Shown here piece after piece: positions 35,599 to 48,570 of a stretch of DNA of 64,000 nt. The notes under the pieces are model-generated. The model saw only the letters and a list, made by a program, of their open reading frames with translations. It was not told the DNA's origin and did no database searches. How positions within the stretch are numbered: position 1 is the stretch's first letter; the number at the start of each line of letters is the position of its first letter. The DNA comes from Tautonia sociabilis (GTDB lineage: Bacteria; Planctomycetota; Planctomycetia; Isosphaerales; Isosphaeraceae), in contig NZ_RYZH01000003.1 of assembly GCF_003977685.1 (NCBI RefSeq), positions 62,001 to 126,000 of the forward strand, read 5' to 3'. The position numbers and the translations under genes are program-made.

Positions 35599-36035
35599 CG
35601 GGACCTTGCTTCTCCAGACGGATCGTCTGATGATCGAGGAGGATGCTCGGTGGGTCAGCCATCCTGGGCCGTGGATCAAGGAAACCGGGCCGCGTCTCCG
35701 AGGGGGGGCGGATGGTGTCGTGATGCTTGTCACCTCGGAAGCTCGGCGGCATCCCACCCGTCCTGGGGCGTCCGCGGAACAGGTCGATCTCGCCGATCAA
35801 GCCGATCGCGCCGGATCGCCGATTGATAGGCCAGCGATCGGCGAATTCTGCCTGGGCTTCGGACCCTCAGAAGCCCAGGGGATTTCTGGAGATGGGAGAG
35901 CTGGCAGACCCAACGGATGAGTACTCCGGCAACCTCGATGCGGTTGCTCAACCGTTCTCGGCCTCTGCCGGCCCGTTCACGTTCTCTTTACCTGATTGGA
36001 GAGCGAGCGTGCTTCGGGCGGAGCGCTGGCCGGGC
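35599..36035. other. Non-coding region between convergent coiled-coil gene and rtcA, with hairpin
   Basis: No gene is recognised in these 437 bp. A perfect 10-bp inverted repeat, CCTGGGCTTC at 35851-35860 and GAAGCCCAGG at 35870-35879 with a 9-nt loop, lies between the two convergent genes. It could act as a bidirectional terminator, though neither side has a long T run. Confidence 0.45.
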
Positions 36036-37145
36036 TCAGCCGATGATGACTCGGGTCGGGCCGGGGTCCTCCTCCTCGATGCGGATGGGGACGTCGAGGA
36101 ATCGGGAGATCGTTCGGGCGTTGGTGCGGAGGTGCTCGGTGGCCTTGGAGGCGGTGAAGATGCTCCGCCCTTCGGCCAGGGCGAGGGGGAGCAGGATCTG
36201 ATCGGCGGCGTGGGGGTCCACGGCGCCGGCGCCGGGGGAGTGGAGGAACTCGAGCAACTCGGCGACGGCCTCCTCCGCCACCCGCTCGGCGGGCTTGCCT
36301 CGCTCTCCCAGGCCGACGAACGTGGCGGGAGCGGCCGGGCCGTCGTGCTCGGCGACCAGCGCCAGGGCGGCACCCGGGAAGAGGCCGGGCCAGTCGGCCA
36401 GGGTGATTGTTGGCTCGACCCCGAGGCCGGCCCGGTCGAGCAGCTCGAGGGCGCGATCGCGCAGACGGTCGGCCACCCGGCGATGGCCGAGTCTGCAAGA
36501 ACCAGCCACGCCGGAGATGCGGACCAGCGTTCCTCGGCGGTCGGCCACGAACGGCCGGGGACGGCCAGGCTCGATCCAGGCCTCCAGGCGGCCGCCCCCC
36601 CTCGGGTAGAACCCGCTCGACGGCATCGCCAGCGCCACGTCCAGACCCAGGCGGCTGAGGTGCTTCCGCCAGGTGAACTCCAGGTACGGATACGACGGCG
36701 CCTTCTCGTTGAAGGTGCCGCCGTCAAGGCAGAGGCGAACCGGGCGGTCGGCGGCCAGGGCGATCGGAAGGGCCAGCGTGTGCAGCACCAGGCTCGTGGC
36801 GCCGGCGGTGCCGATGTCGATCGCCTGGTCCTCGGGCCGGAAGGGAAGGGGACAGAAGGTCAAGGCCGTGGAGCCGACCGCCGCCCCCTCGACCTCGGCC
36901 CCGGAGAGCCTCGAGGCGGCCCGGACGGCGGCGAGGTGCTGGGGCCTCAGGCCGGGCCGGTCCCGGTTGGCCCGGATCCGGACGATCCGGAATGGCCTTC
37001 CGGTGAGCATCGACAGGCTCAGCGCCGTCCGGAGGATCTGCCCTCCTCCCTCGCCCTCCGAGCCATCAAGCTCGACGAATTGAGAGGAGACCGATCCGAT
37101 CGCGAACCGAGTCGAGTCGGCCCGAGGGGGCGGGGCGTCGTCCAT
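36036..37145 (-). CDS. rtcA: RNA 3'-terminal phosphate cyclase
   Basis: A 369-residue enzyme that converts RNA 3'-phosphate ends to 2',3'-cyclic phosphate using ATP through a covalent enzyme-AMP intermediate. Family motifs are DGSEGEGGGQILRTALSLS, RANRDRPGLRPQHL, GTAGATSLVLHTL, GGTFNEKAPSYPYLE and PRGGGRLEAWIEP. The adenylated residue should be His312 in VDPHAADQILLPLALA, matching the E. coli catalytic His. GAGGAG lies 9 nt upstream of the ATG. No rtcB or rtcR-like gene is adjacent in this window, unlike the E. coli rtcBA operon. Confidence 0.92.
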   Translation of the reverse strand: MDDAPPPRADSTRFAIGSVSSQFVELDGSEGEGGGQILRTALSLSMLTGRPFRIVRIRANRDRPGLRPQHLAAVRAASRLSGAEVEGAAVGSTALTFCPLPFRPEDQAIDIGTAGATSLVLHTLALPIALAADRPVRLCLDGGTFNEKAPSYPYLEFTWRKHLSRLGLDVALAMPSSGFYPRGGGRLEAWIEPGRPRPFVADRRGTLVRISGVAGSCRLGHRRVADRLRDRALELLDRAGLGVEPTITLADWPGLFPGAALALVAEHDGPAAPATFVGLGERGKPAERVAEEAVAELLEFLHSPGAGAVDPHAADQILLPLALAEGRSIFTASKATEHLRTNARTISRFLDVPIRIEEEDPGPTRVIIG

Positions 37146-37511
37146 CGGGAAGCTCCTCGGGCTCGAGGTCGATCCGGGAGGAGAGCCGGGGACCTTCCGG
37201 TGCGGGCCGATCCCCCTCCCGTGCGCGCCATGCAGCCGCCAACGACGAGGGTGAAACACCAGGTCGTCCGGTCCGGATGGTGTCGGGCTGGAGGTCCATT
37301 CCATGGAGGAGGTTTCCGGGAATCGGGTTCGCAAGAGGAGTGCCGGTCGGCCAGCCGGCCAGTGATCGGGAGACTGGGGACCGAAGACGATGCAGGGGAC
37401 GAGGGCCGGTGCCCGTCCGAGGCGAGGGACGCGATGCTCCGCCAGACCGGGAGTCGTTCCCGACCAGATGCGGCGAGATCCCCGCTCGGAACAACCGGGC
37501 CCCGGCTCCGG
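37146..37511. other. Non-coding region upstream of rtcA
   Basis: These 366 bp lie between the lipoprotein stop and the rtcA start on the minus strand. The frame stays open in places but shows no family similarity. Apart from the rtcA Shine-Dalgarno GAGGAG at its left end, I see no convincing promoter, hairpin or small gene. Confidence 0.4.
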
Positions 37512-38447
37512 TCAGGGGCGATCGACGCCCAGCTCGCTGGGCTCGACCTCGCGCAGGGAGTTCGGCGGAGCGATCGGCCCGACCCAGGGGATCTCGGTGG
37601 CTCCGGTGGGGGAGGCCCACAGGAAGACGACGCTCTGGAGCTGGCGGTCGCTCTTGGGCTCGTTCTTGGTGAAGAGGAAGTGGCCGAGGCTCCCGGGACG
37701 GTCGGGCCAGCAGCCAATCATCAGGATCTGCCCCGGGGAGAGCGAGATCGAGGCGGCGAGGTCCCGGAAGCTCTCTTCCTGTTGGCCCTCCCGCATGACG
37801 AACTGCTCGGGCTCGAACGGGCCGACGTTCTCCGCCGGGGCGAAGCGGATCTGCTCGGCTCCGTGGTGGATCTCCGGGACGATCCGCAGCGAAACCGAGC
37901 CGCCGGATCGGGAGGCCGAGACTCGGATCGCGGGCCTCGGGTTCTCATAATCTCGGCCCACGGCGCCACCGCCAAGGCTCAGGAAGAGGGTCTTGCGCTC
38001 GACTGGCTCGTCGGGGCCGAGCTGGATCGGCGTCGCGTGCCCCTCGGGGACCGCGATGTAGATCGGGTCGATCCGCTCCCCCTGGGGGGCGTCGGGGCTG
38101 AGGATCTCCTCGACTTCCGGAGGCAGCGTGCCGTCGACGACCGCGACGCGCAGGCCGTTGGCCTCCAGTCGGAGCCGGCGATCGGGGTCGATCACGTGCT
38201 CATCGGCCACCGACCAGGCCAGGTCCCGCAGCGCTGGCTCATCGATCGGCCGGGTGGCGATCATCACCTTGAGCGCGATCCGGGGGGGCGCCAGCAGCTC
38301 GGCCAACTGCTCCTTGTCCATGCCCGTGCCGATCGAGGAGAGGGCGGCGTCGGGCTCGGCACCCGGCTTGACCAGCGAGCAACCGACGGCCAGAACCGCG
38401 GCGATCGACACACAGGCCAGGGCCCTCGAAAGGCGATGCATGGGCAT
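37512..38447 (-). CDS. Hypothetical lipoprotein
   Basis: A 311-residue exported protein of unrecognised family. Residues 1-23 form a signal peptide with lipobox LAVGC, so it should be lipid-anchored. The body contains a repeated 'IATRPIDEPALRDLAWSVAD' and 'EANGLRVAVVDGTLPPEVEE' type pattern, then a beta-rich part with GQILMIGCWPDRPGSLGHFL near the C-terminus. Similar proteins seem to occur in related planctomycetes (recollection). It is separated by 366 bp from rtcA and divergent from the DUF1559 gene. Function unknown. Confidence 0.65.
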   Translation of the reverse strand: MPMHRLSRALACVSIAAVLAVGCSLVKPGAEPDAALSSIGTGMDKEQLAELLAPPRIALKVMIATRPIDEPALRDLAWSVADEHVIDPDRRLRLEANGLRVAVVDGTLPPEVEEILSPDAPQGERIDPIYIAVPEGHATPIQLGPDEPVERKTLFLSLGGGAVGRDYENPRPAIRVSASRSGGSVSLRIVPEIHHGAEQIRFAPAENVGPFEPEQFVMREGQQEESFRDLAASISLSPGQILMIGCWPDRPGSLGHFLFTKNEPKSDRQLQSVVFLWASPTGATEIPWVGPIAPPNSLREVEPSELGVDRP

Positions 38448-38569
38448 CGGCGGCGTCCTTTCCGCTCGTCGTCGCGGGGGGAACCGGGGACCGGCGGAAT
38501 CTAGGCGACTGGCCCGGGCCTGTCAATCGCGACCACCGGACTCGGTTCACTCCTCGGTTCGAAACGCGA

Positions 38570-38598
38570 TTGGAAAATCCGTGCTGGTCAGGTAAAGT
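38570..38598 (+). promoter_or_regulatory. Candidate sigma-70 promoter of the intact DUF1559 gene
   Basis: TTGGAA at 38570-38575 and TAAAGT at 38593-38598 are spaced by exactly 17 bp in a locally A/T-rich patch. The start codon at 38717 lies about 110 nt downstream. Confidence 0.5.
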
Positions 38599-38716
38599 GG
38601 AGTGGCTTCCTTGTGCGCATGGCTGATGGCTCCCTCGTGATCCCCCGCCACCCCTCTCCTCTGCAACCCGGCACCCTCAACGGACCAACGACGCGACAGC
38701 CCCTGGAGTGGGATTC

Positions 38717-39670
38717 ATGAGGCGCCGAGGCTTCACGCTGATCGAATTGCTCGTGGTGATCGCCATCATCGGGGTGCTGATCGCCCTGCTGCTGCCGGCC
38801 GTGCAGAGCGCCCGGGAGGCCGCCCGGCGCACGGGGTGTGTCAACAACCTGAAGCAGCTCGGCCTGGCGATGCACAATTACCACGACCTGCACCAGACCC
38901 TTCCTCCGGGCCGCGTCCGAAGCCGGGTCGAGGGCCTGGGCCTGGTCTACTCGGCGTTCGCCCAGGTCTTGCCCCAGCTGGATCAGGGGCCGCTCTTCGA
39001 CTCGATCAACTTCAACCTGAACGCCGATCGGGGGATTGGGCTGCTGGAGAATGACACCGCCCGGCGCACCCGGGTGGCCACCTTCCTCTGCCCGAGCGAC
39101 ACCACGTCCGACTTCGATGAAGAGGCCCAGGCCCCCATCAATTACCAGATGAATGCCGGTACCCGCCATTCCGTGCGGGACAACTCCGGCCTGCTCTTCG
39201 AGAACTCCCGCGTCCGGTTCGCCGATATCCGAGACGGCACCTCGCAGACCGCGCTGCTCAGCGAACTGTCCCGGGGCCAGGGCTTCCGCACCAACTGGGT
39301 GATCGAGTTGACCGACGTCCCGCTGGTCAGCTACGAGCAGACGTGCGCCCCGCTGCATCCCGGCGTGCCCCGGGCTCGGGGGAACCGCTGGATCTACGGG
39401 GCGCCGAACCACACGATGTACTCGCACCATCGCGTGCCCAACGACCTTTTGCCCGACTGCCGCACCGGAAGCCCGTTCGGAGACCGCACCAACGCCATCT
39501 GGGACCTCCTGGCCCTGGACGGCGCCGCCCGCAGCTTCCACCCCGGAGGCGTCCACGTCCTTTTTGCCGACGGCTCGGTCCGCTTTATCAAGGACTCGAT
39601 CTCGGTCCAGATCTGGCGCCCTCTCGGGACTCGGAACGGCGGGGAGATCGTTTCGGCCGACTCGTACTGA
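38717..39670 (+). CDS. DUF1559 protein with type II pseudopilin N-terminus
   Basis: A 317-residue planctomycete protein. The N-terminus is a prepilin-type leader and hydrophobic helix ([20 protein letters not shown], cleaved before Phe by a prepilin peptidase in homologues). This is followed by LLLPAVQSAREAARR and CVNNLKQLGLAMHNYHD, and it ends with the H-X9-DG region FHPGGVHVLFADGSVRFI and NGGEIVSADSY. It should assemble in or near a pseudopilus-like structure or stay membrane-anchored. GGAG lies 8 nt before the ATG; a GTG nine bases earlier is less likely. It is intact, in contrast to the decayed copy at 29144-30207. Confidence 0.92.
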   Translation: MRRRGFTLIELLVVIAIIGVLIALLLPAVQSAREAARRTGCVNNLKQLGLAMHNYHDLHQTLPPGRVRSRVEGLGLVYSAFAQVLPQLDQGPLFDSINFNLNADRGIGLLENDTARRTRVATFLCPSDTTSDFDEEAQAPINYQMNAGTRHSVRDNSGLLFENSRVRFADIRDGTSQTALLSELSRGQGFRTNWVIELTDVPLVSYEQTCAPLHPGVPRARGNRWIYGAPNHTMYSHHRVPNDLLPDCRTGSPFGDRTNAIWDLLALDGAARSFHPGGVHVLFADGSVRFIKDSISVQIWRPLGTRNGGEIVSADSY

Positions 39671-40307
39671 CCGCCCTCCCACGACTCGCCGCTCGGCCAC
39701 CCCGCGATCCTCATGCTGCGGGATCCGGACGCTCGACCTGGCTCGTTCGGAATCGGGCGAGTGCAGGTCCCCGGGTCCGGTTCCCCTGGCCGATCTGGGG
39801 GTTGCGTGCTCGCCGAGTGATCCGACGGGCCGATCGGCCCGATGAGTTCGCCTCGAGATTGTGAAGATTCGGGAAAGAATTCTTGTGAAAACCGAGAGGA
39901 TCTGCGTCTATAGGGGGAACGAGGCCCTCCCTCGACCTCCTCGATCGAGGGCGGCTCGGCTCCGCCGGCCCCCCCGAGATTGATCTCGAAGGCGGTCCTC
40001 GAGAGGCCACCCGGAGCATCCGAACCGTCCCCGATCTGGCCCGACTTCCCAACCGGCCAGGGACGACAACCACGGTCTTCGGTTCGCCCGGAGTGTGACA
40101 TCCAGGCAAGAGGTGTCTCGGTTTCCGAAGCGGCCGGATGGCCCTCCCGATCGCCTGACCCGGCCTGGGTGCCAGGCCGTCTCATCTCGGGCAGAGGCGA
40201 TCGGAGCCCTGGGTCGCCGCTGGCCCCGGGGCCGGTGTGCCCCCGGCGCAACGCTTGAGGAGAGGCTGTTGCGCCTGCGCGATGGTGCCGAACCGGGGAG
40301 TTTTGCA
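39671..40307. other. Non-coding region with 16-bp palindrome upstream of the WD40 gene
   Basis: No gene is recognised in these 637 bp. A perfect 16-bp palindrome, CGGGCCGATCGGCCCG, lies at 39826-39841. An A/T-rich patch follows at 39857-39912 with two TTGTGAA copies 24 bp apart (39859 and 39883) and TATAGG at 39909-39914. The patch is the likeliest place for the WD40-gene promoter, but no pair with standard spacing was found. Confidence 0.4.
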
Positions 40308-41396
40308 ATGGCGAATCGATCGAGGGGGAGCGCTCCGGCTGGGAGGGGCAGCGAGGCGGGCTGGATCGGCCGTTGCTGGACGAATCCGGTGCTGGTGCTC
40401 GGCGCGGCGGGATGCGTGCTGATCTGGGTCGTGGCGTCCGATCCCTCGGAGCCCTCGAAGTCGAGGTCCCGGATGCTGGTTGGCGCCCGGGAACCGGTTC
40501 GGCTTGTCCGGGTTTCTCTCGACGGCACCAACCTGGCGGCGGCCTCCGCCGACCAGGTGATCGTCTCCGAGTCCGGGAGGCTTCGGACCCTCCCGATGGA
40601 TGTCGAGCTTGGGGCGAGCCCGCTGGCGATGGATTGGTCCCCCAGCGGTGCGATACTGGCGATCTGCGACCGTCCCGGCGGCCCGATCTGGTTCTGGGGG
40701 ACTGCCGACGAGGCTCCTCCGGCGATCCTTGACGGCGTCCGAGGCGACCGCCTGGAATTCCTCGCCGACGGCCGGCTCGCGATCGGGACCTCGGATCGGG
40801 AACTGGTCCTGGCCGACCCGGACTCGGGCGCCGTGCTCGATCGCCTGGCGCTGCGGGACTCGGCGTGCCTGCTCGCATCATCCCCCGACGGCAGGTACAT
40901 CGCCTTCGCCACCTGGCCGGACAACGACGCGGGGGGGATCGGCGTGTGGGACCGCCGCACTGGCGAGTCTCTGCTGCGGGAGCGAGCCCACCGGATCGCC
41001 GTGACGGCCCTGGCATTCTCGGAGGACGGGACCTCACTCTACACCGCCGGCTCCGACCGTCTGATCCGCCGCTGGGATCGCTCGTCCCTGGACTCTCCCC
41101 GCGCCGAGGTGGAGCGGTCGCACACGATCTACTCCCTCGTGGCTCTGCCGGGCCGGGGAGAGCTGGCAATGGGGGACTCCTGCGGCTCCATCACGATCGC
41201 CGATGCCCGGACGCTCCTCCCCTCGGGGAGTGTCCGGGAGCACTCCGCGACGGTGACCTCGCTCCAGGCGATGCCGGACGGCCGATCGCTCGTTTCCGGG
41301 AGCCTTGATCACACCGTCCGGCTCTGGGATCTCGACGCGATCGCTCCTCCGGCCGGGCTCCCGGTGGACGTCTGCTCCTCGATCGCCGCCGAATGA
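40308..41396 (+). CDS. Membrane-anchored WD40-repeat protein
   Basis: A 362-residue protein with one N-terminal membrane span (NPVLVLGAAGCVLIWVVAS, about residues 25-43). It continues into a beta-propeller of roughly six or seven blades. Clear WD-type units are AVTALAFSEDGTSLYTAGSD with LIRRWD, and ATVTSLQAMPDGRSLVSGSL with DHTVRLWDLD. The propeller probably faces the periplasm or paryphoplasm and binds partner proteins. GGGGAG lies 8 nt before the ATG. It resembles the WD40 part of the kinase encoded just downstream on the opposite strand, and the two could be functionally linked (inference). Confidence 0.75.
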   Translation: MANRSRGSAPAGRGSEAGWIGRCWTNPVLVLGAAGCVLIWVVASDPSEPSKSRSRMLVGAREPVRLVRVSLDGTNLAAASADQVIVSESGRLRTLPMDVELGASPLAMDWSPSGAILAICDRPGGPIWFWGTADEAPPAILDGVRGDRLEFLADGRLAIGTSDRELVLADPDSGAVLDRLALRDSACLLASSPDGRYIAFATWPDNDAGGIGVWDRRTGESLLRERAHRIAVTALAFSEDGTSLYTAGSDRLIRRWDRSSLDSPRAEVERSHTIYSLVALPGRGELAMGDSCGSITIADARTLLPSGSVREHSATVTSLQAMPDGRSLVSGSLDHTVRLWDLDAIAPPAGLPVDVCSSIAAE

Positions 41397-41540
41397 GCCG
41401 TCCGGGTTCGGACTCCCCCGATCCCAACCCGGATGGCTCGGCCCTTTGGTGAGAGTCGGCTCCGACGGAAGGGATCGGCTGGGGGCTTCAGAGACGACGA
41501 CCGGGGCGGGGATCGATCAAGAGGCAAGACGGGCGGCCCC

Positions 41541-41794
41541 TGGGAGCTAGAGTTCTTCGTCTCCATGTCGGACTTCGGCCCCTCGACGTAATCAAATGTT
41601 CGACAAAGACCGGCGCCGAACTCATGGGCCGGGGTGACGAGTTCGGCACCCTGCAGGCCGGCAAGCTGGGAGATGTGCTCGTCGTCGACGGCGACGTCCT
41701 CGCCGATATTGCCATTCTCCAGGACCGCTCCCGGTTCCTGGCCGTGCTTCAGGGCGGCGTCCTTAAGGCGGGCCGCCTGGTCCTGGGCCGCTGA
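41541..41794 (+). pseudogene. Amidohydrolase C-terminal remnant with frameshift
   Basis: Plus-strand codons from 41541 read WELEFFVSMSDFGP; after a one-base shift at the C run 41579-41582 they continue LDVIKCSTKTGAELMGRGDE, then FGTLQAGKLGDVLVVDGD and VLADIAILQD to a TGA at 41792-41794. This is the typical C-terminus of metal-dependent amidohydrolases (imidazolonepropionase-like), where GxLxxGKxADxxVxxGDPL recurs. The catalytic N-terminal part is absent. The rest of the 540-bp space between the WD40 gene and the kinase (41397-41540 and 41795-41936) shows nothing recognisable. Confidence 0.6.
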
Positions 41795-41936
41795 GGACCT
41801 CGGGGCGATGGTGCGGGGCAGGGCGATCGACCGAGGATCCAGTGCCCCTGGAGCGCGGTTGGTTTCCGGATCACCGATCGTCCTGCCCGCATCGCCCCTT
41901 GCCCGCACCTTGGCTCCTGCGGCCGGAGCGATTGCC

Positions 41937-45725
<3,789 letters not shown>

Positions 45726-45857
45726 GCCGTCGACTCGGGAGGAGGTGACTCTCGAAAGGCGGCTTCGGGCTTCGAGGTCCAGCCCGGCGCGGTTCGATGC
45801 CGCCAGCATGATCGGCGATCGGTCTGGGCGCAAGGACCGTCCCGGATCCGTCCCGGC

Positions 45858-47795
45858 TCAGGAGGAGTCACCCAGGATCGGCGGCATCGGGCTGCCGAGC
45901 GAGTCGGCGATCGCTCGGAGCAATTCCCCTTCCTGGACCGTGATCCGTCCGTCGGCGGCCACGGCCGACGCGCATCCCCGCAGGACGTCGCGCTTGAGTG
46001 TCGGGCTCGCCTGGGCGAGGACGTCCAGTGCCTGGCCGATCTCCTCCAGCCCGGCGTCCGGCTCGGGGGAGAGCCGGATCCCCTCCCACTTGAGGGCTCG
46101 GGCTCCAACGTTGAAGGCCGATCGGACTTCGCCGTTGGGCGCTCCTTCGACCTGGCCGACCCGCGAGATCGCCGAGAGCAGCACGGCCGTCGGCCGGGCG
46201 ATCGCCTCGGGAGATCGGTACCGGATGCTCGGGGCCGCCTTGCCGCCGAACTGGGAGCCAAGGTGTCGCATCAGCAGCCGGAGCAGGGCGAACTCGAAGA
46301 GGCTGATCGACCGGTCGGCTTCCATCAGCGCTCGAATGTTCCGCTGGAAATCGCGAAACTGGTCCGCCGACAACTGACGGAGGCTTGGGATCGCCAGCTC
46401 CACCAGGGGGAGCCGGGCGGCCGGGTCGATGCCGGCGACCTTCGGAATGGCCTTGCGCGTCTCCTCGAAGACCTTCGGGTCGGCGTGCTCGGCCAGGGAG
46501 CGGAGCTGTGCCTCCCGGATGCGATCGTTCGGGTCGAGCAGCAGCGCGTAGACCAGGGCCCGAGCGCTGTACGGGTCCCGGGTCAGCCGCTGGACGGGAT
46601 CCGGGAGCGATTCGAGCAGCCCGGCGGCGTAGGCGAGCCGCTGCGGGTCGACGGTGCCGATCCGGGTGATCGCCTCCACCGGATCGAATCGCATTCGCTC
46701 CTGGGCGGGAGCGTTCGGGGGCGAGAACCCAGCCCGATCGACCCTCGCCTGCGAGGGAGGCTCGAGCGAAACCTTGGAGAAATCGCCGTCGAACTGCGGG
46801 TCGATCCGACGGATGCGGTCGGTCAGCGGAGGGTGGGTGGCGAGCAGGCTCAACCAGGCGCCACCGACGCCGTCGCCGAAGTACATGTGGGCGGCCTCGC
46901 CGGCCTCGGGATCCTCGAGCTTCGATCCTTCGGCCAGGGCGCCGATTTTCTTCAAGGCTCCGGCGATTCCCTCGGGGTTCCGGGTGAACTGCACCGCGGA
47001 GGCGTCGGCCAGGTACTCGCGCTGCCGGGAGACGGCGGCCTGGATCAGCCTTCCGAAGAAGACGCCGACGTACCCGATGACGTACAGGGCCAGGCCGATC
47101 AGCGGGAGGGGGTTCCCCCCCTTGCGGTCGTCCGAGGCGCGCATGCCGCTATAGAGGGTCGACCGGAAGATGATCCAGCCGGTGATCCCGATCAGCAGGA
47201 TGCCGAACAGGACGCCCATGAGCCGGATGTTCAGGCGCATGTCCCCGTTGAGGATGTGGCTGAACTCGTGCGCCATCACGCCCTGCAGCTCGTCCCGGGA
47301 GAGGGTGCGGACGCAGCCCCGGGTGACGCCGATCACCGCGTCCTCCGGGGAGAATCCCGCGGCGAAGGCGTTGATCCCTCGCTCCTTGTCGAGCAGGTAG
47401 ACCGGAGGCACGGGAGTCCCCGAGGCGATCGCCATCTCCTCGACGACGTTGAGCAGGCGGCGCTCGTCTGGGTCCCGGGTGTCGGGGTGGACGAGCCGGC
47501 CGCCGAGGAGCTCGGCCACCGTGTGCCCTCCCCTGGAGAGCGAGGCGATCTTGAACAGGCTCCCGCCCCCCACTAGCGCCGAGACGCCGACGGCCACGAT
47601 CCCGAACAACCCCGGGTCCCAGAGCACCGGACCCGATGACGGGGCCACCCCGCTCTCCTCGCCGCCGAGGCCGAGCAGAATGCCGGCGATGGCCAGGTAG
47701 ACGGCCGCGATGATCGCGATCACCGCCAGGATGAAGTAGAAGACGAGGAGGCCCGTCTTGCGTCGGGCGACCTCCTGATGCTCGAAGAAATCCAT
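45858..47795 (-). CDS. M48-family membrane metallopeptidase with TerB-like C-terminal domain
   Basis: A 645-residue HtpX-like protease. Two N-terminal membrane segments (about 15-40 and 60-80) precede the zinc motif HEFSH (His176, Glu177, His180), with the third ligand likely in REYLADASAVQF; more membrane segments lie between (VLFGILLIGITGWIIF, IGLALYVIGYVGVFFG). The zinc site should face the cytoplasm. Residues about 400-645 are an additional helical region ending in a TerB-like unit (AVAADGRITVQEGELLRAIA). Standard HtpX is about 290 residues, so more than half is extra. It follows lemA by 118 bp; LemA-M48 pairing is common. Confidence 0.85.
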   Translation of the reverse strand: MDFFEHQEVARRKTGLLVFYFILAVIAIIAAVYLAIAGILLGLGGEESGVAPSSGPVLWDPGLFGIVAVGVSALVGGGSLFKIASLSRGGHTVAELLGGRLVHPDTRDPDERRLLNVVEEMAIASGTPVPPVYLLDKERGINAFAAGFSPEDAVIGVTRGCVRTLSRDELQGVMAHEFSHILNGDMRLNIRLMGVLFGILLIGITGWIIFRSTLYSGMRASDDRKGGNPLPLIGLALYVIGYVGVFFGRLIQAAVSRQREYLADASAVQFTRNPEGIAGALKKIGALAEGSKLEDPEAGEAAHMYFGDGVGGAWLSLLATHPPLTDRIRRIDPQFDGDFSKVSLEPPSQARVDRAGFSPPNAPAQERMRFDPVEAITRIGTVDPQRLAYAAGLLESLPDPVQRLTRDPYSARALVYALLLDPNDRIREAQLRSLAEHADPKVFEETRKAIPKVAGIDPAARLPLVELAIPSLRQLSADQFRDFQRNIRALMEADRSISLFEFALLRLLMRHLGSQFGGKAAPSIRYRSPEAIARPTAVLLSAISRVGQVEGAPNGEVRSAFNVGARALKWEGIRLSPEPDAGLEEIGQALDVLAQASPTLKRDVLRGCASAVAADGRITVQEGELLRAIADSLGSPMPPILGDSS

Positions 47796-47913
47796 GGGAG
47801 AGATTCGGCCGAATGCGGTCGGAGATCGGCGGGTCAGGAGAGTAATGAGGATGGGGACGGCCGGCGACGCCCTCGGGCCGGTCGCCGGCCGACGTTCGCC
47901 GACCGGATCGAGG

Positions 47914-48570
47914 TCAGGAGAACGACACGCGGGGCGCCTCGCGCTCCTTGGGGGATTCGAGTTCAAAGAACTGGGCCGGTCCGAAGCCGAACATGCCGGC
48001 GAAGATGACGGCGGGGAAGACCTCCCGGGCGGTATTGTAGGTCATCACCGCGTCATTGTACGCCTGCCGGGAGAAGGCGACCTTGTTCTCGGTGCTGGTC
48101 AGCTCCTCCTGCAACGCCAGCATGTTCGTGTTGGCCTTCAGGTCGGGATACGCCTCCGACAGCGCGAACAGGCGGCCGAGGACGCCGGTGCCGGCGGAGA
48201 CGGAGCCCAGCTCCGACTCGGCGCTGTTGAGCCGCTTCATCGCGTCGGGGTCGCCGGGGTTGGCGGCCACCTGGTTGCTGGCGGTCACGGCAGCGTTTCG
48301 GGCGTTGATGACGGCCTCGAGCGTCTCGCGCTCGTGGCTCATGTAGCCCTTGGCGGTCTCGACGAGATTGGGGATCAGGTCGTAACGCCGCTTCAACTGG
48401 ACGTCGATCTGGGCGTAGGCATTCTTGTACCGGTTGCGCAGCTGGACAAGCTTGTTATACGTCCCGACGGCCAGGAAGATCAGGACGACGACGATGGCCC
48501 CGATGACAAGCAGGGCGATCGCCGTGCCCCCGAGGCCTCCCGAGACCTCCTGGGCGAGCAGCGGCAGCAT
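47914..48570 (-). CDS. lemA: LemA family protein
   Basis: A 218-residue protein with one N-terminal membrane span (AIALLVIGAIVVVLIFLAVG). It then has the helical LemA domain: VQLRNRYKNAYAQIDVQLKR, DLIPNLVETAKGYMSHE, SEAYPDLKANTNMLALQEEL and SRQAYNDAVMTYNT. LemA proteins are membrane-anchored helical bundles of unclear function that frequently neighbour M48 peptidases or TPM/DUF2207-type genes. GGAGGAAC lies about 10 nt upstream of the ATG. It is first in the lemA-M48 unit and divergent from the MBOAT gene. Confidence 0.92.
   Translation of the reverse strand: MLPLLAQEVSGGLGGTAIALLVIGAIVVVLIFLAVGTYNKLVQLRNRYKNAYAQIDVQLKRRYDLIPNLVETAKGYMSHERETLEAVINARNAAVTASNQVAANPGDPDAMKRLNSAESELGSVSAGTGVLGRLFALSEAYPDLKANTNMLALQEELTSTENKVAFSRQAYNDAVMTYNTAREVFPAVIFAGMFGFGPAQFFELESPKEREAPRVSFS

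Noticed and set aside
35727..38504. Very long plus-strand open frame across rtcA and the lipoprotein
   Set aside because: It is antisense to rtcA and the lipoprotein gene, both with clear motifs and Shine-Dalgarno sequences; its composition is GC-skewed low-complexity. The plus frame at 42150-44291 opposite the kinase is rejected for the same reason.
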